Shown: positions 1-9,202, counted from the first letter of the stretch. The stretch: DNA of 64,000 bases from Bacteroidota bacterium (GCA_018267365.1 JAFDYQ010000007.1:62001-126000); one strand, 5' to 3'. Notes: generated by a model not told the origin, from the sequence alone. Program-made: numbers and translations.

Positions 1-1453
1 CGAAGCCAGTATCCCGCTATCAGGCCTGGTCATAGGAGATGAGATCATCGTACGCAATGAAGAACTGATCCCTGCGGACTCTATACTACTGACCGGAGAG
101 GCCATGATGGACTATAGCTTTGTGACAGGGGAGTCTGTGCCTGTGCCAAAGAAGCCCGGTGACATGATCTATGCCGGTGGCAAACAAACGGGAAGCACGA
201 TCTCTATGACTGTAGTGAAGGACGTCTCACACTCCTACCTGACCCAGCTATGGAATGATGATGCCTTTAAAGAGGAGGAGGAGCCCGGCACTATCGCACT
301 GGCTGATCAGGTCAGCAGGTATTTCACTCCTGCTGTGCTGCTCATAGCTATAGCGGCCGGAGCATACTGGGCCCGCACGGACATGCACCGCGCTATGAAT
401 GCCTTCACAGCTGTACTGATCATCACTTGCCCCTGCGCGCTGGCGCTATCGGCTCCCTTTACACTAGGCAATGCCATACGCATACTGGCAAAGTATGGAA
501 TCTACCTCAAGAATGCGACAGTGATAGAAAAGATCACCACTATCCGCTCTATCATCTTTGACAAAACGGGGACACTCACAGACAAGAGCGGAAAGCACAT
601 CAGCTACTCCGGTGATGAGCTATCTCCTGATGATAAGATGTATATAGCATCGGTCACGTATCACTCCTCCCATCCGCTTAGTCGCAGAGTATACCAATAT
701 CTATCCGGCACGCCTACCGCGGTTGTGTCAGGTTTCCGCGAGGAGCATGGGCAGGGTATAGAGGGCACTGCAGAGGGGCATGTGATCAGGGTAGGCTCGG
801 CGGCTTTTGCCGGCTGTGTGGATGCACAGACTGGCAGCCCCCAGGCTTCTGCCGTACATATATCTATAGATGGTGTCTGCAAGGGGCACTATGAGATCCG
901 CAACGAGTATCGCACAGGATTGAATGACCTCATCGGTATACTACGCTCCAGATTTGATCTCTATGTCCTCTCCGGAGATAATGATCGTGAAAAGGAAAAT
1001 CTGAAGCGTATCATCCCTGCAGACCATCTGCTATTCGATCAGCAGCCGGCAGATAAATTGCGTTTTATCAAACAACTGCAGGAAAAACACACCGGCAAAG
1101 TGATGATGGTAGGTGATGGTCTGAATGATGCCGGTGCGCTCCGCCAGAGCGATGTAGGTCTTGTAGTTTCGGATGATACCAATAACTTCTCCCCGGCCTG
1201 TGATGCTATTATAGATGCCAGACGCTTCGACGGTATAGACCATCTCATCAGCTATGCTGGTGATGCTATGCATATCATCAAGCTGAGCTATGGTATATCG
1301 CTGCTATATAATATGGCAGGCATATACATAGCGGCGCAGGGTACTATGAGCCCGCTCGTGGCCGCGATCCTGATGCCGATCAGTAGTATCACCATTATCA
1401 GTTTTAGCACATTATTATCATGGATAGCAGCCCACAGGAGGGGCTTGGTATGA
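1..1453 (+). CDS. ccoI: Copper-type P1B ATPase, CcoI-like (5' end outside window)
   Basis: The frame is open from base 2, so the gene starts before the window and about 483 codons are visible. P-type ATPase landmarks appear in order: TGES (actuator domain), the metal-binding membrane motif CPC in ITCPCALALS, the phosphorylation site DKTGT, and the hinge motif GDGLNDAGAL, with membrane segments near the CPC and at the C-terminus. CPC ATPases move soft metals such as Cu+. Those beside cbb3 oxidase genes (CcoI/FixI) supply copper for oxidase assembly. It lies 104 bp before ccoS, with a Crp/Fnr-like site in between, so it probably belongs to an upstream transcript. The N-terminal metal-binding domain cannot be judged here. 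Confidence 0.9.
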   Translation, partial: EASIPLSGLVIGDEIIVRNEELIPADSILLTGEAMMDYSFVTGESVPVPKKPGDMIYAGGKQTGSTISMTVVKDVSHSYLTQLWNDDAFKEEEEPGTIALADQVSRYFTPAVLLIAIAAGAYWARTDMHRAMNAFTAVLIITCPCALALSAPFTLGNAIRILAKYGIYLKNATVIEKITTIRSIIFDKTGTLTDKSGKHISYSGDELSPDDKMYIASVTYHSSHPLSRRVYQYLSGTPTAVVSGFREEHGQGIEGTAEGHVIRVGSAAFAGCVDAQTGSPQASAVHISIDGVCKGHYEIRNEYRTGLNDLIGILRSRFDLYVLSGDNDREKENLKRIIPADHLLFDQQPADKLRFIKQLQEKHTGKVMMVGDGLNDAGALRQSDVGLVVSDDTNNFSPACDAIIDARRFDGIDHLISYAGDAMHIIKLSYGISLLYNMAGIYIAAQGTMSPLVAAILMPISSITIISFSTLLSWIAAHRRGLV

Positions 1454-1470
1454 GCAGGTATCATCAAATC

Positions 1471-1484
1471 ATGACAAACGTCAG
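1471..1484 (+). promoter_or_regulatory. Crp/Fnr-like operator upstream of the cco operon
   Basis: ATGACAAACGTCAG is a near-perfect inverted repeat of the ATGA-N6-TCAT type. Its centre is 58.5 bp upstream of the last base of the TAnnTTTG element at 1529-1536. The same spacing is seen at three other promoters in this window, which fits an activator bound near -63. Binding by a Crp/Fnr protein is inferred. Confidence 0.6.
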
Positions 1485-1528
1485 GTTTCCCCTTGTCAGG
1501 GGTCATAAGTCCCCCTTTCCCAGCCCTC

Positions 1529-1536
1529 TACATTTG
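1529..1536 (+). promoter_or_regulatory. Bacteroidota -7 promoter element for ccoS-ccoNOQPGH
   Basis: TACATTTG matches the Bacteroidota -7 consensus TAnnTTTG exactly and lies 20 bp before the GTG start of ccoS. Confidence 0.55.
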
Positions 1537-1556
1537 CTATCGCTAATCATTAAAAA

Positions 1557-1736
1557 GTGAGCGTACTATTTGTACTCATATCGGCTTGCCTCCTGATGGC
1601 GCTGCTCTTTCTCCTCGCCTTTGTGTGGAGTGTAAAGGAAGGCCAGTATGACGACGATTATACACCCGCAATGCGTATCCTTTTTGACGACACGACCAGA
1701 TCAGATTCATCCAATAAAACAAATCCAGAACAATGA
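1557..1736 (+). CDS. ccoS: Cytochrome oxidase maturation protein CcoS
   Basis: A 59-residue protein that starts with GTG. One N-terminal membrane helix (about residues 3-24) is followed by WSVKEGQYDD, the tail typical of CcoS/FixS, and an acidic, Ser-rich end. CcoS is needed for cofactor insertion into cbb3 oxidases. The stop codon overlaps the ccoN start in ATGA, which indicates translational coupling. GTG is the first start after the -7 element at 1529-1536. Confidence 0.85.
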   Translation: MSVLFVLISACLLMALLFLLAFVWSVKEGQYDDDYTPAMRILFDDTTRSDSSNKTNPEQ

Positions 1737-3865
1737 CGGTAGAAACTTTTAAGTATGACAACAGGTGGGTGCGCAACTTTGCTTTTGCGTCTTTCCTGTG
1801 GGGCTTCGTAGGGATGCTGGTGGGACTGATAGTAGCCCTGCAGCTTGTATTCCCTCAGCTCAATGTAGTAGAGTGGACCACCTTTGGCCGGCTACGTCCG
1901 CTGCATACTAATGCAGTGATTTTTGCTTTTGTAGGCAATGGTATTTTCATGGGAGTGTATTACTCCCTGCAGCGTCTGCTCAAGACGCGTATGTGGAGTG
2001 ATGTACTCTCGGCTATCCACTTTTGGGGCTGGCAGCTGATCATCGTGGCGGCAGCTATCACCCTGCCGCTGGGTATCACAGCAGGCAAGGAATATGCAGA
2101 GCTGGAGTGGCCCATAGATATAGCTATCGCCCTGATCTGGGTGGTATTTGGTATCAATATGTTTGCTACTATACTCACACGCAGGGAGCGCCACCTGTAC
2201 GTAGCGATCTGGTTTTATATAGCTACGTGGATCACTGTGGCCATGCTCCATATCGTCAACTCTTTTGAGCTGCCTATATCTGCATTCAAAAGTTACTCAC
2301 TCTATGCCGGTGTACAGGACGCCCTGGTACAGTGGTGGTACGGACACAATGCGGTTGCATTCTTCCTCACCACACCCTATCTGGGCCTGATGTACTACTT
2401 CCTGCCAAAGGCCGCTAACCGCCCGGTTTATTCATATCGCCTTTCTATCATACACTTCTGGGCGCTTATCTTCCTGTATATCTGGGCAGGTCCGCATCAC
2501 CTGCTGTATACTGCCTTGCCAGACTGGGCTCAGTCTCTGGGCACTGTTTTCTCAGTGATGCTCATCGCACCATCATGGGGGGGTATGATCAACGGCCTAC
2601 TGACCCTGCGTGGCGCATGGGACAAGGTACGCGAAGATCCGGTTCTGAAGTTTATGGTGGTAGCTGTGACAGCATACGGCATGGCCACCTTTGAGGGACC
2701 TATGCTCTCTATCAAGAGTGTAAACGCCATATCGCACTATACAGACTGGACCATCGCTCACGTACATATAGGGGCCCTCGGCTGGAATGGTTTTCTGACC
2801 TTCGGTATCCTCTACTGGCTGCTGCCTCGTCTGTATAACACGAAACTTTTCAGCATACGCCTGGCCAATGTGCACTTCTGGCTCGGTACTCTGGGTATCC
2901 TCTTTTATGCTATCCCTATGTACTGGGGCGGTATCAACCAGAGCCTGATGTGGAAGCAATTCACTCCTGAAGGAATTTTGAAATATCCTAACTTTCTGGA
3001 GACTGTGAATGCTATCCGTCCCTTTTATGTAGTGCGTGCGCTGGGCGGGCTGCTCTACCTTCTCGGGACTACAGTAGGTATCTATAATCTATTCAAAACA
3101 GCTGCACAAGGCAAGTTTGTAGCAGAAGAAGAAGCCTCTGCTCCTGCACTGGAGAAGAACTATACCCCTCATGGCTCCGAAGGTTGGCACAGGGTGATAG
3201 AGAGGAGGCCGGTACAGATGCTTATCTTTAGCTTCATCGTAGTAGCCATCGGCGGTATCATAGAATTTGTACCGACCTTTCTCATAGAGTCCAATGTGCC
3301 GTCTATAGCCAGTGTAAAGCCATATACACCGCTGGAGCTGCATGGTCGTGATATATATGTCCGCGAGGGCTGCTACAATTGCCACTCACAGATGATACGT
3401 CCATTCCGCAGTGAGACCGAGCGCTATGGTGAGTATAGTAAGGCCGGTGAGTTTGTGTATGACCATCCGTTCCAGTTTGGCTCCAAGAGGACTGGGCCGG
3501 ACCTGCAGCGTGAGGGGGGCAAATATCCTGATAGCTGGCATTATAACCACATGCTGGATCCTACCATCATGAGCCCCGGCTCTATCATGCCGGCCTACCC
3601 GCACATCATAGATCATGACCTGGATACGACCTATACTGCTGCCAAGATCAAAGCTATGCAGATGCTGGGTGTACCCTATCCCAAAGGCTATGAGACTATA
3701 GCCGGCACCGACCTGGTGAAGCAGGAAGCAACTATACAGGCCAGCCTGGCCAAAGACGGGATCAAGGTGCCCAAGAATAAGGAGATCATAGCCCTGATAG
3801 CCTATCTGCAGCGCTTAGGTCGCGACATCAAAATGAACCCACAGACTGCAGCAGTACAAAATTAA
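1733..3865 (+). CDS. ccoNO: cbb3 cytochrome c oxidase, fused CcoN-CcoO subunit
   Basis: The product has 710 residues. The first ~490 form the multi-helix haem-copper catalytic subunit CcoN, with conserved segments such as WWYGHNAVAFF and HVHIGALGWNG. The remainder is CcoO: one membrane helix near residues 500-520 and a monohaem cytochrome domain with a CxxCH site (CYNCH, first Cys at about residue 547) followed by QMIRPF. The enzyme reduces O2 to water at low oxygen and pumps protons. N and O are separate genes in Proteobacteria; the fusion is a known Bacteroidota arrangement. The gene overlaps ccoS by 4 bp and is followed by ccoQ after 21 bp. Confidence 0.95.
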   Translation: MTVETFKYDNRWVRNFAFASFLWGFVGMLVGLIVALQLVFPQLNVVEWTTFGRLRPLHTNAVIFAFVGNGIFMGVYYSLQRLLKTRMWSDVLSAIHFWGWQLIIVAAAITLPLGITAGKEYAELEWPIDIAIALIWVVFGINMFATILTRRERHLYVAIWFYIATWITVAMLHIVNSFELPISAFKSYSLYAGVQDALVQWWYGHNAVAFFLTTPYLGLMYYFLPKAANRPVYSYRLSIIHFWALIFLYIWAGPHHLLYTALPDWAQSLGTVFSVMLIAPSWGGMINGLLTLRGAWDKVREDPVLKFMVVAVTAYGMATFEGPMLSIKSVNAISHYTDWTIAHVHIGALGWNGFLTFGILYWLLPRLYNTKLFSIRLANVHFWLGTLGILFYAIPMYWGGINQSLMWKQFTPEGILKYPNFLETVNAIRPFYVVRALGGLLYLLGTTVGIYNLFKTAAQGKFVAEEEASAPALEKNYTPHGSEGWHRVIERRPVQMLIFSFIVVAIGGIIEFVPTFLIESNVPSIASVKPYTPLELHGRDIYVREGCYNCHSQMIRPFRSETERYGEYSKAGEFVYDHPFQFGSKRTGPDLQREGGKYPDSWHYNHMLDPTIMSPGSIMPAYPHIIDHDLDTTYTAAKIKAMQMLGVPYPKGYETIAGTDLVKQEATIQASLAKDGIKVPKNKEIIALIAYLQRLGRDIKMNPQTAAVQN

Positions 3866-3886
3866 TCAACGCCAAACCCATTCATT

Positions 3887-4051
3887 ATGTTCAGTTTTTT
3901 CAAAAGATATGCAGAGACGATAGCAGGTGTGAATGTATATCCCAAGATATCACTCGTCATCTTTTTCATCTTCTTCATTGCTCTGCTGTGGTTCACCTTT
4001 CGTACCAATAAGCAGTATATAGAAGAGCAAGCCAATATCCCATTAGACTAA
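3887..4051 (+). CDS. ccoQ: cbb3 oxidase small subunit CcoQ-like
   Basis: A 54-residue protein, starting MFSFFKRYAE and ending IPLD, with one strongly hydrophobic helix (about residues 21-38). Its size, single helix and place between ccoNO and ccoP fit CcoQ, which stabilises the cbb3 complex. Sequence similarity alone would not identify so short a protein, so the call rests on position and topology. It is 21 bp after ccoNO and 18 bp before ccoP, inside the same operon. Confidence 0.75.
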   Translation: MFSFFKRYAETIAGVNVYPKISLVIFFIFFIALLWFTFRTNKQYIEEQANIPLD

Positions 4052-4069
4052 ATAAACCAATTCAAAAAC

Positions 4070-5233
4070 ATGAGACCATCCATATATCATAAAAGTATTA
4101 TAGCGCTGGCCATGGCTGCGGTATCATGCATGAGCTATGCACAGGACGCAGCCCCGGCAGCAGCGGCTCAGGCTGCTACACCTGCCGGTAGCGGCCAGAG
4201 CTACTTTGCCTATGTACTCATCATCTTTGCCACGCTGCTGCTGTTTGCGGTGGCGGCGTTGGGCCAGATGCTCATACGCCTCACTGAGTATGTATATCGC
4301 AATAAGGGGACAATGGCCAAATCTGTCGTCCTTATCATGATGATGGCAGCTACAGCACATACAGCTTTAGCTCAGGAGGCTGCTGCGGCAGCTCCGGGCG
4401 CTACACCTGCAGCAGCAGCTTCTGCACCATCCATCTTTGGTATAGACGTGACTGCTGCTATAGCCATTATCCTGCTGGAGGCTTTGGTCATAGCTGTGAT
4501 GCTAATCCGCATCTGGTCACTTCTTAATACGATTAATCCAAAGGCTGCCAAACCGGCTATACATTTCGAATTGCCTAAGTTTCTGGATCGGTTTAATGCC
4601 TCTGTGGCGATCGAGCATGAGCAGGACGTGATGCTGGATCACGACTATGATGGTATCAAGGAGTTGGATAACAATCTGCCACCATGGTGGAAGTATGGCT
4701 TCATATTTACCATCATCTGGTCCTTTGGCTATATAGGCTACTATCATATAGCTGAAGCCGCTCCGCTCAGTGCAGGCGAATATGCCAACGAGATGGAGGC
4801 TGCTAAAAAGGCGAAAGACGAGTATATGCGCACTGCCAAAAATAATGTGGATGAAAACACGATCAAGTTTGATCAGGCGTATGTAGCAGAAGGTGCAAAA
4901 ATATTTGCAGATAACTGTAAGGCCTGCCATGGTGAGAAGGGAGAGGGCGGTGTAGGCCCAAACCTGACGGACCAGTACTGGCTACATGGCGGCAAGATCA
5001 ATGATGTATTTAAAACTGTAAAATACGGATGGCCTGCCAATGGTATGAAGAGCTGGCAGACTGACCTGTCATCCGTACAGATAGCCCAGGTGGTGTGCTA
5101 TGTCAAATCGCTGAAAGGGACTAATCCTCCTAATCCGAAGGCACCGCAGGGCACTGTCTACTCAGAGGGCGATAGCACGCAGACTGCTGCTGCTCCGGCT
5201 GCCCCTGTAGATAGTACAACAAAAAGCAACTAG
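4070..5233 (+). CDS. ccoP: cbb3 oxidase cytochrome c subunit CcoP, mono-haem form
   Basis: The product has 387 residues. A signal-like N-terminus and an Ala/Pro-rich linker lead to a membrane helix. From codon 82 a second signal-like stretch (MAKSVVLIMMMAA) and a second Ala-rich linker follow, then two helices. The conserved CcoP segment DHDYDGIKELDNNLPPWW comes next, and finally one cytochrome c domain with CKACH at about residue 283. Classical CcoP carries two haem sites; only one CxxCH is present here. The repeated N-terminal layout and the internal ATG at 4313, preceded by a purine-rich stretch, suggest a gene fusion or an internal start. It passes electrons to CcoNO. Confidence 0.9.
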   Translation: MRPSIYHKSIIALAMAAVSCMSYAQDAAPAAAAQAATPAGSGQSYFAYVLIIFATLLLFAVAALGQMLIRLTEYVYRNKGTMAKSVVLIMMMAATAHTALAQEAAAAAPGATPAAAASAPSIFGIDVTAAIAIILLEALVIAVMLIRIWSLLNTINPKAAKPAIHFELPKFLDRFNASVAIEHEQDVMLDHDYDGIKELDNNLPPWWKYGFIFTIIWSFGYIGYYHIAEAAPLSAGEYANEMEAAKKAKDEYMRTAKNNVDENTIKFDQAYVAEGAKIFADNCKACHGEKGEGGVGPNLTDQYWLHGGKINDVFKTVKYGWPANGMKSWQTDLSSVQIAQVVCYVKSLKGTNPPNPKAPQGTVYSEGDSTQTAAAPAAPVDSTTKSN

Positions 5234-5246
5234 TCACTATATATAT

Positions 5247-6638
5247 ATGAGCGAGAAAAATGAGGAATTCAGGGATTCGATAGGGACAATTAAAAAAGAC
5301 GGTAAGAGGAACTGGCTTTTTCCTAAACGTCCGAAAGGTTGGTATTATAACGCAAGGACAGTAGTCAGCATTTTCTATATCATCATCTTCCTGGTCTTGC
5401 CATGGCTGAAGTATGATGGAGAGCCGCTGTTTCTTTTCGATGTGATAGACCGGAGGTTTATCCTGTTTGGCAAGATATTCTGGCCGCAGGATTTCTTCAT
5501 CTTCATGGTCGGCATGCTGACGTTCATTGTCTTTATCGTAGTATTTACGGTCGCATTTGGCCGCTTGTTTTGCGGGTGGGTGTGCCCCCAGACCATTTTT
5601 ATGGAAATGATCTTTCGCAAGATCGAGTATTGGATAGAGGGCGATGCAGACCATCAGCGCAAGCTGACCAATGGGCCGTGGAATGGTGAAAAGATAATGA
5701 AGCGGGGTGGCAAACATGTAGTGTTTTTTCTTGTCTCCTTTATCATAGCCAATTATTTCCTGTCCTACTTTATCAGTATGGACCATCTGGTGGGGTATAT
5801 GAAGGACGGGATATTCGCGCACTGGGATGTGCTGCTGCCACTACTGGTATTTACTACGGTATTCTTTTTTGTCTATTCCTGGTTTAGAGAGCAGGTATGC
5901 CTCATAGTCTGCCCATATGGCCGTCTGCAGGGTGTGATGCTGGATCGGGACAGTGTGGTAGTAGCCTATGACTATGTACGCGGTGAGGAGCGCAAGCGCT
6001 TCCGCAAAAATGAGGAACGCACCGCTGGTGACTGTGTAGACTGTATGGAGTGCGTGAAGGTGTGCCCTACCGGCATAGATATCCGCAATGGTACTCAGCT
6101 GGAGTGCATTAACTGTACGGCCTGTATGGATGCCTGTGATGCTATCATGGAGAAGTTTGACTTTAAAACCGGACTGATCCGCTATGCATCTGAGAATAAT
6201 ATTGCCAAGAAGGAAAAGCTGCATTTTACCCGCCGTATGGCCGCTTATAGCATCGTACTGGCGCTGCTGGTCAGCGTGCTCACCACACTGCTCGTGACGC
6301 GCAAGGACGTGTCTGCCACTATCATGCGGGCCCGTGGTATGATGTATCAGGAGCAGCCGGATGGTCGTGTGAGCAATCTCTATAACATCAAGCTGGTAAA
6401 CAAAACCCGCAGGCAAATACCTATCACACTACGGCTGGAAAAGGACTTTCACGGAGAGATCAAGATGGTAGGCAAGAGCCTGAAGGTGGAGAAGGAAAGT
6501 GTGGGAGATGGTATGTTCTTCATATATGCTGACAAGGGCTATCTGCATGAAAGAAAAAATACTGTAGCTGTAGATGTATATAGCGGTGACAAAAAGATCA
6601 GCACTGTCAAGACAAATTTTTTCGCACCAACAGAATAG
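5247..6638 (+). CDS. ccoG: cbb3 oxidase assembly protein CcoG (4Fe-4S ferredoxin type)
   Basis: The product has 463 residues. An N-terminal block has several membrane helices and conserved segments such as RLFCGWVCPQT. Two ferredoxin-type clusters follow (CVDCMECVKVCP and CINCTACMDACD, about residues 268-300), then another helix and a C-terminal beta-rich extracytoplasmic domain. This matches CcoG/RdxA, an iron-sulphur protein implicated in copper reduction during cbb3 biogenesis. It starts 13 bp after ccoP and its stop directly abuts the ccoH start. Confidence 0.93.
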   Translation: MSEKNEEFRDSIGTIKKDGKRNWLFPKRPKGWYYNARTVVSIFYIIIFLVLPWLKYDGEPLFLFDVIDRRFILFGKIFWPQDFFIFMVGMLTFIVFIVVFTVAFGRLFCGWVCPQTIFMEMIFRKIEYWIEGDADHQRKLTNGPWNGEKIMKRGGKHVVFFLVSFIIANYFLSYFISMDHLVGYMKDGIFAHWDVLLPLLVFTTVFFFVYSWFREQVCLIVCPYGRLQGVMLDRDSVVVAYDYVRGEERKRFRKNEERTAGDCVDCMECVKVCPTGIDIRNGTQLECINCTACMDACDAIMEKFDFKTGLIRYASENNIAKKEKLHFTRRMAAYSIVLALLVSVLTTLLVTRKDVSATIMRARGMMYQEQPDGRVSNLYNIKLVNKTRRQIPITLRLEKDFHGEIKMVGKSLKVEKESVGDGMFFIYADKGYLHERKNTVAVDVYSGDKKISTVKTNFFAPTE

Positions 6639-7094
6639 ATGGTTATGGGATCAAAATTTAACTGGGGCTGGCGTATAGGCCTGCTATATGGAGGGTTTGT
6701 AGCGATGATCGTATTCATGGTCATGCGTGCCTCATCTGAGAAGGTAGAGCTAGTCACCAAAGACTACTATGAAGAGGAACTAAAATACCAGGACCATATA
6801 AACCGTGCGCGCATGGCAGACTCCCTGCATCTGCGCCCTGAGTGGACAGTAGGAGGCGACCGGCTGTCTGTGCGTATCCCGTCTATGGGCCATGCAGGAG
6901 AGGTATCCGGTACTATCAAGTTTTACTGCCCGTCTGATGCGGCCAGGGATTTTACCTACCCATTCACAGCCCGGGCAGATAGTGACCTGGTGATCGATCA
7001 TAGCCGTATGGCGCATACACTCTACCGTGTCAATGTGGAATGGAGTCAGGATAGCCATCAGCTACTGGCAGAGAGCGTACTAAAAATAGATTGA
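6639..7094 (+). CDS. ccoH: cbb3 oxidase assembly protein CcoH/FixH family
   Basis: A 151-residue protein with one N-terminal membrane helix (about residues 12-30). The segment VTKDYYEEELKYQDHI follows, a signature of FixH/CcoH proteins, then a beta-rich periplasmic domain. CcoH contacts CcoN and takes part in complex assembly. The ATG follows the ccoG stop without a gap, and a second ATG lies two codons later. One base separates it from the next gene, so it is clearly part of the cco operon. Confidence 0.85.
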   Translation: MVMGSKFNWGWRIGLLYGGFVAMIVFMVMRASSEKVELVTKDYYEEELKYQDHINRARMADSLHLRPEWTVGGDRLSVRIPSMGHAGEVSGTIKFYCPSDAARDFTYPFTARADSDLVIDHSRMAHTLYRVNVEWSQDSHQLLAESVLKID

Positions 7095-7095
7095 T

Positions 7096-7812
7096 ATGTC
7101 ATTTTTATTTGTGGCATTGGTATTGGGCTTTGCCGGTAGCTTTCACTGCATAGGCATGTGTGGCCCCATAGCATTGGCACTGCCCGTGGGTCGCTATAGC
7201 TGGCCGGGCCGGGTAGGCGGCGTCCTGCTATACAATATAGGCCGCATGACCACCTATAGTGCGCTGGGACTGGTATTTGGCATGATCGGACGTGGGTTTT
7301 CTCTGATGGGGATGCAGCAGATACTATCTATCGTATTGGGAGTACTGATCATAGCGGCAGTGATTTTTCCTACAGGCTTTATGACACGGGTAGAGCGGCG
7401 TGTATCTGAGATTCCAGTGCTCGGCTCTGTCAAGAGCAGTATACAAGCTCTTTTTCGCCGTCCCGGTTTTTCTTCTTTCTATCTGATCGGGATGCTAAAT
7501 GGTCTGCTGCCATGCGGCTTTGTATATATGGCGCTGCCTATGGCTATGGCGGTGGGTACAGCAGGCGAGGGGGCCTTGTTTATGGCTGCCTTTGGGGCCG
7601 GCACCATACCGGCTATGATGGTGGTGTCCTTTAGTCATAGTTTATTTTCTTCGGCTTTTCGGGGCCGGGTCCGTCAGGTCATGCCGGTCTTTATGTTTGT
7701 CCTGGGCGCACTGCTGATCGTGCGCGGGCTCAATCTGGGTATCCCATACCTCAGCCCTGAGGCCACTAGTCAGGGCCAGGTCCTTCACAGCTGCTGCCAG
7801 AGGCACCATTGA
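7096..7812 (+). CDS. TauE/SafE (UreH-like) membrane protein of the cco locus
   Basis: The product has 238 residues and about six helices. It opens with GFAGSFHCIGMCGPIALALP, whose H-C-x3-C arrangement recurs in the UreH/SafE-type membrane proteins found beside ccoGH and copper ATPase genes. These are thought to handle copper or another metal during oxidase biogenesis, but that role is inferred from gene neighbourhood. A His/Cys-rich C-terminus (HSCCQRHH) supports metal binding. It ends the operon; a Crp/Fnr-like site follows immediately. Confidence 0.75.
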   Translation: MSFLFVALVLGFAGSFHCIGMCGPIALALPVGRYSWPGRVGGVLLYNIGRMTTYSALGLVFGMIGRGFSLMGMQQILSIVLGVLIIAAVIFPTGFMTRVERRVSEIPVLGSVKSSIQALFRRPGFSSFYLIGMLNGLLPCGFVYMALPMAMAVGTAGEGALFMAAFGAGTIPAMMVVSFSHSLFSSAFRGRVRQVMPVFMFVLGALLIVRGLNLGIPYLSPEATSQGQVLHSCCQRHH

Positions 7813-7815
7813 TTC

Positions 7816-7829
7816 ATGATAAAAATCAT
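7816..7829 (+). promoter_or_regulatory. Crp/Fnr-like operator upstream of uspA
   Basis: ATGATAAAAATCAT is a perfect 5+5 inverted repeat. Its centre lies 58.5 bp upstream of the end of the -7-like element CATTTTTG at 7874-7881, the same distance as at the cco promoter. Regulation by a low-oxygen Crp/Fnr protein is inferred. Confidence 0.6.
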
Positions 7830-7898
7830 GAATTCCGGTAATTCGGGTCAGTGGCAGATGCTGTATAGCTTCCCATTTTTGCAGTATAAAATTTCGCA

Positions 7899-8738
7899 AT
7901 GGAAAAGCGCTTCCTTTTGGTCATAGATGGCAATCACTATTCGGATAGTGTGATAGACTATGGTATCTATCTGGCCAGGATGTCCGGCTCTCAGATAGAG
8001 GGCATCTTCCTGCGGGACCTGCGCAATACGCAATATATCTATCCCATTCTTTTTGATCAGCCCTTTGTAGATACCACAGTATATACCGACCTGATGGATA
8101 TCGAGCGGGCCAATATCACGAAGAGCATACAGAAATTTCGGGATAGATGCGACAAAGAGAAAATACCTTTCAAGGTCCACTTTGACGAGCAGCGGCCTCT
8201 GGAGAGCATTATAGCCCGCAGCGCCGTGGCAGATATCATCATTATAGACGGCGCTACAGATATATCAGACATATTTCCGGATACGCCCAGCTCATCGCTG
8301 AGAGAGCTACTCGTAGATGCCATGTGTCCCATCCTGATAGTGCCGCGGGAGTCGCATCCGATTGACGATATCATCCTGACCTCAGATGGCAGCTACTCTA
8401 GTGTCTATGCCATCAAAATGTTTGGCTATCTTTTTCCAGAACTCCACGGTCTCAAGGCCACAGTCCTGAGCATAGAGCATGCCTCCAGTCACAGTCAGGT
8501 CAGCCACGATCCCGCTATAGCGGATATGATCAAAAGGAAATTTGACAATGTCAGCTACCATATAGAATATGGCAAAGCCACGGATCAGCTCAAGGCATAT
8601 ATGTCAGACCACGGCAGCAATACGATGGTCGTGATGGGTGCCTACGGACGCAATGCTGTATCCCGCCTGTGGCATCAGAGCCTGGCCAACGGCCTGATCA
8701 AGGATGCTAAAGTGCCCGTATTTATTTCTCATACATAA
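7899..8738 (+). CDS. Universal stress protein, two tandem UspA domains
   Basis: The product has 279 residues. The first domain (about 1-150) starts with the beta strand RFLLVIDGNHYS and ends with CPILIVPRES. The second (about 150-279) ends in VVMGAYGRNAVSRLWHQS, close to the ATP-binding G-x2-G-x9-G(S/T) motif of UspA. Tandem UspA proteins are typical of anaerobic and microaerobic stress regulons. It is 70 bp downstream of a perfect Crp/Fnr-like palindrome and 11 bp upstream of the next gene, so it probably heads a transcript that includes ackA and xfp. Confidence 0.88.
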   Translation: MEKRFLLVIDGNHYSDSVIDYGIYLARMSGSQIEGIFLRDLRNTQYIYPILFDQPFVDTTVYTDLMDIERANITKSIQKFRDRCDKEKIPFKVHFDEQRPLESIIARSAVADIIIIDGATDISDIFPDTPSSSLRELLVDAMCPILIVPRESHPIDDIILTSDGSYSSVYAIKMFGYLFPELHGLKATVLSIEHASSHSQVSHDPAIADMIKRKFDNVSYHIEYGKATDQLKAYMSDHGSNTMVVMGAYGRNAVSRLWHQSLANGLIKDAKVPVFISHT

Positions 8739-8749
8739 AAAATAAAAAA

Positions 8750-9148
8750 ATGGAGACAACTGCTAAAACAAACAAAGTATCCCTGCACACACTGTACGAT
8801 GCGTACAACTCAGACATCCGCTCACTGGATTTTTATAAAGAAGAGCTGCAGTACCTGGAGATGAGGCTCGGTACTATAGTCAATGCTAATACAGGCCAGG
8901 AGGTGCTGAGTCAGGCAGAGCATTTCCAGAATATATTTCTGATCACCGGCGAGAATATCGGAAAGCTGAAGGGCAAAATACAGGTCAGTCTGCAATATGT
9001 GGAGGATGTGATAAAAACAAAGCCGACACACGCGGATGAGAAGACTATAAAAGATTATGGCGTTTACGGCAAAGAACTGCATGAACTGGAGAATAGTTTT
9101 TCGAATATGAAGCTGGAGTTCAATAAATTTTTGGCAAAATACTTGTAA
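8750..9148 (+). CDS. Unknown helical protein, 132 residues
   Basis: I do not recognise a family. The product looks almost entirely helical and charged, with probable coiled-coil stretches (heptad-like L/I spacing around residues 22-50 and 75-125). It has no signal peptide, no Cys and no membrane segment, so it is probably a soluble cytoplasmic protein. It starts 11 bp after the UspA gene and looks co-transcribed with it. A hairpin that could act as terminator or attenuator follows at 9172-9202. Its context in a low-oxygen and fermentation cluster suggests a stress-related role, but nothing in the sequence shows it. Confidence 0.65.
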   Translation: METTAKTNKVSLHTLYDAYNSDIRSLDFYKEELQYLEMRLGTIVNANTGQEVLSQAEHFQNIFLITGENIGKLKGKIQVSLQYVEDVIKTKPTHADEKTIKDYGVYGKELHELENSFSNMKLEFNKFLAKYL

Positions 9149-9171
9149 ATCTTTCGGGTCGGGTTTCCTGA

Positions 9172-9202
9172 GCAGGCGGGGAGCTTAAAAACTCCCGCCT
9201 GC
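9172..9202 (+). terminator. GC-rich hairpin, terminator or attenuator
   Basis: The arms gcaggcggggag and ctcccgcctgc pair over 11 bp with one bulged G and an 8-nt A-rich loop, then CTGTTTAAAA. It lies between two small genes of one orientation. It could end the uspA transcript or reduce expression of ackA-xfp. Confidence 0.6.
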
